A DNA stretch of 12,200 nucleotides, taken from assembly GCA_002321855.1 (NCBI GenBank), contig DCMX01000136.1, forward strand, positions 1-12,200. Direction: 5' to 3'. Position 1 is the stretch's first letter. Every line of letters begins with the position of its first letter. A program made the position numbers and the translations under genes. Shown one piece after another: positions 1 to 8,100 of the stretch. Origin of the DNA: Fidelibacterota bacterium UBA1611. GTDB taxonomy: Bacteria; Fidelibacterota; Marinisomatia; Marinisomatales; UBA1611. The notes beneath the pieces were generated by a model. The model searched no databases, was not told the DNA's origin, and saw only the letters and a list, made by a program, of their open reading frames with translations.

Positions 1-13
1 TTTATCACCAAGT

Positions 14-86
14 GGCTCGGTAGCTTAGTTGGTAGAGCAGTGGATTGAAAATCTGCATGTTCCTGGTTCGATTCTGGCACGAGCCA
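14..86 (+). tRNA. tRNA-Phe (anticodon GAA), structurally weak
   Basis: A cloverleaf can be drawn with acceptor arms 14-20 and 79-85, a D arm at 23-38, an anticodon stem at 40-44/52-56 and a T arm at 62-78. The anticodon loop TTGAAAA gives anticodon GAA, so it decodes Phe. The discriminator base is A86 and no CCA is encoded. The T loop TTCGATT and the D loop AGTTGGTA keep the invariant bases. The stems are poor: G20 faces A79 at the base of the acceptor stem and C62 faces C78 at the adjoining end of the T stem. Both the anticodon stem and the T stem have two G-U pairs, and the D stem has one. It is probably a real Phe tRNA gene, possibly degenerate. Confidence 0.88.
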
Positions 87-165
87 TATTTCTTTTTACT
101 CATTTAACTGCCTTTTTACTATTTATGATCTATCTTAACCCCATTACATTCACGGTGTATTGATC

Positions 166-3100
166 ATGAGAAGACCATTTTTTATTTTACTCATTATTGG
201 AACAATCCACCCAGAGATTATTCATGAATCGGGCGATCTGGCTATGTTCCTGGGAGGGAGTGCACCCTCCTCTGCCTATGAAAATTGGGTTAGTCACGTA
301 AGTGAAGGTATTGCCAGCGAGGGTTACAACGACTATGGCCCGACCTGGTTGGACGTTCAATCGAATGGGTTCGGCACCTACAGGGTTCTACAGGAAAATT
401 CACCCGTCCTAAGTTATTGGGAAACCATATTTTACCATTTTGTGAACGGAGACACCACAATAGTGGATTCCCTGCTTCAAGACTCACTCGAATCTTTTTT
501 TTATGAGATAGTGATTTTTGATGATACGACACTATATCGTACCTACCATTTCTTAAGAGAACAATTGGACACGTCTTACGTAGACCCGAATCAACCGGAT
601 GTGGAAACAGATGATGTGGTAGGCAGTTTTCGGAATGGTTGGGGACTGTTTATCATAAATCCTACAGCGCAGCGGGAGCAAGTACTCATTCAGGTTCCTC
701 ATCCTTGCGATGATTTTATAGCACCCTATTTAGCGATTGAGATTTTCAATGCAACGGATGCTTTTGGATTCATGATAAATGGTGCAGGCCGGGAAGTAGC
801 ATGGAATGAAATTGGTTCCTATAGTAACGGTAAATCCATTTCTGATCCGTCTCGATACCCCCATACCATTTTTCAAAAATTCCAAGAAGCTGTTACCACG
901 CCATTGATTGGAAACAACCCGCATTGGCCGCTTGTTTTTGCTATTCATAGCTTTGATAATGCAACCCACACAGAACGCAAGTCTGTAATTATCGCAGCTG
1001 GTGCTCAAAATGTATTCACCAATAAACCGATTAGAGATATTACTGATGACCATTTTGATATTATCAATTTCACAGATGAATATCCAATAATGGAAGACCA
1101 GTTCGGGAATGTTGATCCGTTACACATAACCGATTATTACGAGGCTTTTTACGATGATGATTTTTTCTATGATAACGACGGGTCCGAGGAATTCCCAATT
1201 GTCCTGGCAACCGAACTACGGGGACCATCAAATGGTGTACAAATGAACGACTTGCAATCTCAAGTAAATGGGGGCTCTGTCTATGAGCCGTGGGTCCATG
1301 TAGAAATGGATGAAAAGCCGATGTTATTTGACAGCCTGGAGTATGAGGATGACACAGTTTATTCTTTTGGGACTTATCCAACCGGTATTACCAATTTTTC
1401 CATGATCCGAGAATACTATCAACCATTTATACAGGCTGTGGAAGATTACCTGATCCACTGGGAAACATACGCTGATATTACTGCACCAGATTCAATCCAA
1501 TTTATTTATCCCGTCATTGTTGAAGATGACCAAATTACATTAGAGTGGCTTCCAGTTGGAGACACCAATTTTAAGACCTATCAGATTCAATATGGTCAAG
1601 ATTCACTTACTGCAGGTTCTCCTATCTGGGATATAAACCATGATCCTGAAATGCAGAATATGCGGACAAACATGACAACCGTAGAAGGTATAGGTACAGG
1701 CGAAATCTGGCATTTTCGCATCAGGGCAACGGATTACAGTGATAATGCAGGTTCATGGTCATACCCGACGACAAGTATCTTGCCCGGACACAGCCCCCCA
1801 GACACAATATTATCTTTTGCTGACCCCGACCTTTCTATAGCAAGCATAGTTGAAGAAGATATTGATGAAAACAGTTATTTCATTGATACCATAAATACGA
1901 TGCCTGGGAATATTCCGACACTTGCTCTTTATGGCAACACTTGGAAATATGTTATGATTGAGCCTTTCTTTCCAGATTCAGGTACTGTTTTTCATGTTTA
2001 TGCCCAGATTGACAGTGTATCCGAAATTCAAGGAATCGGTTTCTCGGATGGAGAAAATAAGATCTGGTATTCAATTGCTGGTACAGAAACCCTGGATATT
2101 GAATCATGGATCCCGGTCTACCAGGGCACAAACCCCATAGGGTCATGGGCTTCCTACAGATTCCCCATTGGGAATGATTGGATTGCCTGGTATGATACCT
2201 TGTCAGCGTTGACAGAAATCCATTTTGTGAATGACCAGGATGATACCACAAATACAGCGGGAAGTGTTCATTTCAGCATGATCCGGGATTTGACAACGGA
2301 TCTTCCCATATCTCCACAGGTTTCCATCGATTATTCAATGGGAAATAACAGAATAGAAAATAACCGGCAAAGGGTAACTGTTTCATTCAATGCCATTGTA
2401 GAAGATATCGATTCGTATTATTTCACTTATAATTGGGATTTTGGGGATGGTTCTACATCAAATGAAATTGACCCGGTCCATGAATACCTGGTTGAAGATG
2501 ATCATGATTACACAGTCCTTCTGACAGTTCAGGATGAGAGTGGGCAGTATGGGTGGGCATCCATGGTTATCCAAGTAGATGATGGTGCTACATCCTTCCC
2601 ACTGACCATGAATTTCGTTGGTGATATCATGATGGGGCGCAGATTTGAAGACGAAGACGGCATTATAACGACCCAGGGTGTGCATGCGCTGTTTGAACCC
2701 ACCTATGATATCTTAGGATATGCGGCAGATATTACCGTAGCAAACCTTGAAATCCCATTGACAAACCAGGGAGAACCACATCCGACAAAACAAGTTTATT
2801 TCAGGTGTGCTCCGGAAAATGTAGGGGGTCTGTATTTCGCAGGAATTGACGTGGTTTCGCTGGCAAATAACCATATCATGGACTACATGGAACCGGGCAT
2901 GATCCAGACCCAAAATATTTTGAATGAGGCCGGCATTCTCCATTCCGGTGCTGGGATGGACAGTTATGAGGCATATTTACCGGCCTTTTTATCCGCCAAA
3001 GGGCAAACCCTGGCATTTATTGCATCTAGTGACCGGACTGGTCAATACAACAATTACCAACCCTATTTGAATGCAGGTGAAAATAAGCCAGGATTTGCCT

Positions 3101-4923
3101 ACCTGACACCTTATTACCTCAAACAGCAGATCCAGTCTGTCCGTGAAAACGCTGACCTGGTGGTGGTGGAAATGCATGCCGGGAGTGAATATTCCTATTC
3201 ACCAGGGGAAGATTATGATTCTTCTGAACCGCCTATAGGATTTGCGAGTTTCCGAACCAATCCAGCCAGCAAGGTCGGTTTCACAATTGATCCAATCATG
3301 GGGCTCGAAGAAGAAGATTATTCTCCCCTGTTAGACAGACCAAAAATATGGGATAGAGCCATTCGACATTTCGCCATAGATGAGGGCGCTGACATAGTGA
3401 TAGTTCATCACCCGCATATTATTCAAGGGGTTGAGATCTATAATGGGAAAATGATCGCCCATTCCTTGGGGAATTTCATCTTCGATCTGAACTACCCCGA
3501 AACCTACCCCAGCATGATCCTAAATACGGAAATAGATGAAACGGGGTTTAGCGGGTTTTCAATCACGCCACTTTATATTGATGATTATCTGACTATACCG
3601 GTGACGGGTGAACTGGCAAGCTATATATTGGATTATATAGCTATGCGATCACGGGAATTGGATACATATGTTCATGTCAACCTGGATCAATCAAAAGCGT
3701 ACGTTATCATGGATACCTTGACCATGACCTCCAATGACTTGGAATATCAAATCTGGATTTCAAATTGGACAGAAACGGAACTCTTTGATGGAACCTATTT
3801 TATGTCTAAACCACACCTAATTCCCAGAGCGGGAAGTTTGTCAGAAATTTCAACTATTTTTGATCATGTAACACATTATAGACTTGGAAGAGAAAAAATT
3901 TGGATGAAAAATTTTGAGAATGAAGGGAGCACTTTTTGGAATTTTAACAGTGATAGCGAATTCATACAGGATTCTATTTATCGTCGCGGAAATTTTGCTG
4001 CAGCTCACCTTCGTACGGAAAATTCCGGGGACAACATTATCACCAACCTGGAAGAGAGAATACCCTATAATAATGAACTGGAATATTCTATCCACGGTTT
4101 TTCAAAAACAGATAATGGAAGTAATGTTACACTCCAGGTCCGTCTATTTGAAGGAAGATCCAGTCCACCATTACTCACCGCCGCTATTGATGATTCCATC
4201 AATGGGACAAAAGATTGGGGTTATTATTGGGGAAACACTCCTTATCATCAGGATGCGCGATTCTTAGATATCAGGATCCATTCGGACATTCCAGATTCAG
4301 GGACAGCCAAATCCTGGTTTGATGATGTAGGAATAATCGAATGGGACACTATCAGTACTGTACTTGATCTGCCCATCTCTATTCTTAATCCAAATGATTA
4401 CAATTATATACAATTGATCGCTAGCCAAGAGCCGGATTCAGCAAACGCGATGGAGGCCAAAAATTCAGTGATTGGTGATTTAGGCATTCTTCAATCAATC
4501 CCAAGAGCGTCAACAATTACAACTACGGCTCCGGGAGAGATTCATTTCTTTGACGAATCCGAAGGTCCTGTGGGCAGCTGGTATTGGGATTTTGGTGAGG
4601 GATCCAGTAGTTTTGAAATACATCCCTCTTTTTATTATACAAGCCCAGGAATATATAATGTGAACTTAACCGTAACAGGTCTAAACGGAGCGACAAGCGA
4701 TGGGCAGATGACGATTGTTATCACTGCCGAAGGTGTCCAAGATCATGACCGTGGTGACATCAATGGAGACGGCAGTCTGACCGTGGTTGATGTACTTCTT
4801 TGTACAAATTATATTTTAGGGTTGATGGAATTCACACCTGAGGAATTCCTGGCGGCCGACGCGGACGGGAATGGGGTAATTGATATTTTTGATGCCTTGG
4901 GGATCTCAGACCTGGCTGACTAA
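166..4923 (+). CDS. Giant secreted multi-domain CapA/PgsA-type metallophosphatase with dockerin
   Basis: The product is 1585 aa from ATG 166; a TTG two codons upstream (160) is possible but less likely, and the Shine-Dalgarno is weak (GGTG). The N-terminus (RRPFFILLIIG) looks like a signal peptide. Residues about 30-400 are unassigned; PHPCDD (178-183), NGAGRE (205-210), H261 and H268 loosely recall N-formylglutamate amidohydrolase-like zinc hydrolases. Then come an FN3 domain (440-540), a jelly-roll/CBM-like domain (545-705) and a PKD domain (717-806, WDFGDG at 757). A CapA/PGA_cap domain follows (812-1150) with GDIMMGR 819, NLE 860, NNH 901, HAGSEY 1004, HHPH 1081 and HSLGNF 1099, so all expected metal-site motifs are present. 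It is followed by a second jelly-roll-like domain (1244-1396), a second PKD domain (1445-1522, FGEG variant) and a type I dockerin (1527-1585) with two intact calcium loops. CapA-family proteins are linked to poly-gamma-glutamate capsule formation or anchoring and have a calcineurin-like phosphoesterase fold. The substrate here is unknown. There is no T9SS sorting domain. TATGAT at 124-129 is a possible but unsupported -10 box. Confidence 0.87.
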   Translation: MRRPFFILLIIGTIHPEIIHESGDLAMFLGGSAPSSAYENWVSHVSEGIASEGYNDYGPTWLDVQSNGFGTYRVLQENSPVLSYWETIFYHFVNGDTTIVDSLLQDSLESFFYEIVIFDDTTLYRTYHFLREQLDTSYVDPNQPDVETDDVVGSFRNGWGLFIINPTAQREQVLIQVPHPCDDFIAPYLAIEIFNATDAFGFMINGAGREVAWNEIGSYSNGKSISDPSRYPHTIFQKFQEAVTTPLIGNNPHWPLVFAIHSFDNATHTERKSVIIAAGAQNVFTNKPIRDITDDHFDIINFTDEYPIMEDQFGNVDPLHITDYYEAFYDDDFFYDNDGSEEFPIVLATELRGPSNGVQMNDLQSQVNGGSVYEPWVHVEMDEKPMLFDSLEYEDDTVYSFGTYPTGITNFSMIREYYQPFIQAVEDYLIHWETYADITAPDSIQFIYPVIVEDDQITLEWLPVGDTNFKTYQIQYGQDSLTAGSPIWDINHDPEMQNMRTNMTTVEGIGTGEIWHFRIRATDYSDNAGSWSYPTTSILPGHSPPDTILSFADPDLSIASIVEEDIDENSYFIDTINTMPGNIPTLALYGNTWKYVMIEPFFPDSGTVFHVYAQIDSVSEIQGIGFSDGENKIWYSIAGTETLDIESWIPVYQGTNPIGSWASYRFPIGNDWIAWYDTLSALTEIHFVNDQDDTTNTAGSVHFSMIRDLTTDLPISPQVSIDYSMGNNRIENNRQRVTVSFNAIVEDIDSYYFTYNWDFGDGSTSNEIDPVHEYLVEDDHDYTVLLTVQDESGQYGWASMVIQVDDGATSFPLTMNFVGDIMMGRRFEDEDGIITTQGVHALFEPTYDILGYAADITVANLEIPLTNQGEPHPTKQVYFRCAPENVGGLYFAGIDVVSLANNHIMDYMEPGMIQTQNILNEAGILHSGAGMDSYEAYLPAFLSAKGQTLAFIASSDRTGQYNNYQPYLNAGENKPGFAYLTPYYLKQQIQSVRENADLVVVEMHAGSEYSYSPGEDYDSSEPPIGFASFRTNPASKVGFTIDPIMGLEEEDYSPLLDRPKIWDRAIRHFAIDEGADIVIVHHPHIIQGVEIYNGKMIAHSLGNFIFDLNYPETYPSMILNTEIDETGFSGFSITPLYIDDYLTIPVTGELASYILDYIAMRSRELDTYVHVNLDQSKAYVIMDTLTMTSNDLEYQIWISNWTETELFDGTYFMSKPHLIPRAGSLSEISTIFDHVTHYRLGREKIWMKNFENEGSTFWNFNSDSEFIQDSIYRRGNFAAAHLRTENSGDNIITNLEERIPYNNELEYSIHGFSKTDNGSNVTLQVRLFEGRSSPPLLTAAIDDSINGTKDWGYYWGNTPYHQDARFLDIRIHSDIPDSGTAKSWFDDVGIIEWDTISTVLDLPISILNPNDYNYIQLIASQEPDSANAMEAKNSVIGDLGILQSIPRASTITTTAPGEIHFFDESEGPVGSWYWDFGEGSSSFEIHPSFYYTSPGIYNVNLTVTGLNGATSDGQMTIVITAEGVQDHDRGDINGDGSLTVVDVLLCTNYILGLMEFTPEEFLAADADGNGVIDIFDALGISDLAD

Positions 4924-4960
4924 TTCTCCTCTTTCGGTTTCCAATAACTACAATCTGGTG

Positions 4961-5044
4961 TGCCGCGGAAAGGACTCGAACCTTCACGCCCATTAGAGCA
5001 CCAGATCCTAAATCTGGCGTGTCTGCCAATTCCACCACCGCGGC
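4961..5044 (-). tRNA. tRNA-Leu (anticodon TAG)
   Basis: On the - strand the acceptor stem GCCGCGG (5044-5038) pairs perfectly with CCGCGGC (4968-4962), leaving discriminator A at 4961. The anticodon stem CCAGA/TCTGG encloses the loop TTTAGGA, so the anticodon is UAG, decoding CUA and other CUN leucine codons. A long variable arm and the T loop GGTTCGAGTCC mark it as a class II Leu tRNA. CCA is not encoded directly after the discriminator. It lies between the convergent giant genes, 29 bp beyond the hairpin terminator of the T9SS protein gene. Confidence 0.95.
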
Positions 5045-5073
5045 AAGAACAAAGGGAAAATTACAAAGATGGG

Positions 5074-5111
5074 AAACTAAAAAGGGCAGGAAAACCTGCC
5101 CTTTTTAGTTT
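5074..5111 (-). terminator. Perfect 17-bp hairpin terminator, probably bidirectional
   Basis: Arms 5074-5090 and 5095-5111 are exact inverted complements enclosing an AAAA loop. The GC core GGGCAGG/CCTGCCC is flanked by A and T runs, so a U-rich tract follows the core in both directions. On the - strand it sits 20 bp after the stop of the T9SS protein gene, whose transcription it should end. On the + strand it is followed by TTTTTAGTTTTATAATATT and could stop transcription from the CapA-type gene, though only after that transcript has crossed the tRNA-Leu gene in antisense. Confidence 0.85.
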
Positions 5112-5130
5112 TATAATATTCAACAATCAA

Positions 5131-8100
5131 TTATTTCATTAGGATCATCTTACGTGTGAATACCTTATTGCCAGCATGAAACCGGTAAAGATAGACACCG
5201 GCACTAACCGAAATTCCATGATCATCGGTAGCATACCAAACAACGGTATTCCGACCGGCAGATTCAATACCATTGATCAATGTTTTCATCTTACGGCCCA
5301 TCAGATCATAAATATCCAGCTGAACCCTGCTCTCAATAGGCAGGTCGTATGTAATAAATGTTGCCGGATTGAATGGGTTTGGATAATTGGGGTGAAGTGC
5401 AAACTCATTAGGAATTGATGCACTTTCATCATTGGATAAGGATGGGATAAACTGTCCAAAACCTTCAGCAACAGATATGATCGGGTTTGCACCATCATCC
5501 CCAGTTGCCACTGATTCGAACAGGAGCATCACACTTGGATTTTGAATATTCTGATTCATCTCAACATCAACCCGAAGGATGGGACCCTCGCCTGGCATGA
5601 TACCAGTTGTAAATTCATAACCAAGAAAATAGAACATTTGATCATCATCTTCCCCTGAGCTACCGTCGATCGTCCCATTCTCGAATCTATCTAATGCAGT
5701 GATCCCCGTTACTGTCAAGTATTCCGGTACATCAGCAATCAAGAGTTCTACAATATATGCATAAGCTGTATTCGTCATTTGGATATCGAACGAGCCTGTA
5801 CCACCTGGTGACAGACCTCCACTAACATTACCGATACTATAGGCCACCGGTGGTTGTCCTATATAAACATCGGCTGGAGAACCAATTGTATGCATGGGTA
5901 GGTTATTAATATCTGATATGACTGTCTCTCCAAATCCAAGCATCAGCATCTCACCCTCAGGTGAGCCATCAAGCATGTCCAGGGTGATATCCGCAACGTG
6001 CCCGAGACCAGGAGGGATCGGTTGGGACAGTGTATTATCATAAAGAAGGATCCGGTATGCAGCACCGATCTGATCACCGCTGATCGACCATGTACTGAAA
6101 TCGATCAGACCACTGACTTCCAATCCGGCTCCCATCATAAAAGGTGGGTCAGAGATAATATCGATCTGAATTCCAAACACGGGTTGGGTATTCTGCAATA
6201 GAAGGGATGCTGTCATCTGTGAACCGGGTACACCATACCCGCCCGTCAGGGTTAGATACTGGGTTTCAATAGTGACCTCATAGACCGCACTCTCACTGGT
6301 CCAATTCATTTCAATATAGTTGATATCCTGGACACTGGCATCAGCATAGGTCAGACTTACTGTTGTCTCTTCCTCAGATATCGGATACACTACTGCCCGA
6401 CAGACAGCACCGTCCCCTGGCTCTAATGGTTCACCAAGACTGATACCTGTGATCGCCATGTTCCCATTGGCCACGTCCACGATCTCAAGGCTCCAGGTTT
6501 CGGTCCTTTCGGTTGGCAGTATGAACATGCTATGGAGAATATCCGGCCAGTCCTGGATCTCAAAATAGAAGAGCCCTACCTGGGACTCATTGTTCAAATA
6601 AAAGTTCAATGTATCTAATTGTGCTGAAAGGGATTGACCATTGCTCATCCATAATTCCACCCACTCCACAGGTGTTGCTTCAACCGTTCCGGTAGGTCCA
6701 GATTCAACACCGGAAGGATAGATTGCTGTTACATAATAAAAGTATGTGGTACTGTTAACGACACTCTCATCAAGATAAGATGTCTGGTCCCCATCAACTG
6801 ATTCTAAAAGCTCAAAGTTCTGATCATCGCCAACCGAACGGTAGATATTATACTCATCGATCTCCACAGGCCTGTTCTCAGGTGAAAGGGGATTATCTAT
6901 ATCGATCCTCCAGTCGAAGGGTATTCCACTGGGATATGTCCCCACTACATCTTCCTTATCAGCGGTAACGAACCATTCCCCTAACTCTGTCAGTTCGAAA
7001 TGCAGGTTCCTTGAAACCTGTGCACTTGAGAATGTGATCAGGATATCATCAATGGCCCAACCAGATGCCCAGCCCCCATTATCATTCCCATGGAAGGCCA
7101 CTACTACATTCTGTTGGTCACCATATTCTGAAAGATCTACTGCTGTCATCACCCATTCAGTGGCAGCAGCAACTGTATGGACAACTTCAAAATTAACGCC
7201 ATCTGTGCTTACTTCGACCGTGGCGACCTCACCATATGCACCATCAAAATAGGACGCAAAGTTCAGTATCACATTCGTGGCACCAGACATATTGAACGAT
7301 GGTGTTAAAAGATAATCATTACCATCATTCTCAGGCGTATCCGCGCCACCAAACCCATCATCATTAGTTACCGCGTAATACGTATGACTGGGAATGATCC
7401 AAAAATTGCTCGAACCATTTTCCGTCACGTTCCAGCCATTACCATTCGTGAGCACGGTCCAATCGGCTGGAAGTTCACCGCTTTCAAAATCCTCTGAGAA
7501 CTCAGGCGGGATCGGGCCATACGGTGGGTCCCAGGTCAACAGGACCTGTGTGTCCATCCCTGATTGTGCTGCTAAATTATGTGGTTCCTCAATATAACCT
7601 GGGGTCACCATGACAGTACCTGAATCAGCAGTAGCGATCCAATAAGTACCACCTATATCATCGGTAACTATCACATTCCTAATATTGATTCCTACATCAT
7701 CAGCATAAGCATCTTCATGGATCTCAAAGGTTGCTGTAAGAATCGGTCCTTCACCAGGTGAAATATTGCTATTATCAGGGCCATATAATACAACACGGTC
7801 ACCTACAGCAACATCATTCCAATCAACAGAGAAACCTGTTGTACGATCAGTGGTCGTAAGGTCAGTAAGGTCCACATAGTTGGGAGTATCAAATATGTCA
7901 AATTGTAGTCCACCCACAATACCACTATTGGTCATATTTATTTCCAGATCGACCGTTTCCAGAACATCTCCTGTATCTGATGTTGCACTCATGTAGATAA
8001 CATGCCCGATAGTGACAGATCCATTACCACCTTCTGAAGACACTATTTGTCCATCATCATCACTAACGATAAGGTCATAAATATATAGGTCTAAAACAGC

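Noticed and set aside
160..165. TTG start two codons upstream of the CapA-type ATG
   Set aside because: An ATG is available at 166, gives a normal basic signal-peptide start, and no better ribosome binding site supports TTG.
3914..4267. 117-codon + strand open frame inside the CapA-type gene
   Set aside because: It is a shifted frame within a well-supported coding region and its protein has no recognisable features.
4832..5038. Open frame of 68 codons on the - strand beginning MVELADTPDLGSG
   Set aside because: It is a translation through the tRNA-Leu gene; this peptide is a known artefact of tRNA-Leu sequences.
4960..5142. Open frame of 60 codons on the + strand over the tRNA-Leu and terminator
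   Set aside because: It is antisense to the tRNA and runs through the hairpin, with no ribosome binding site or family resemblance.
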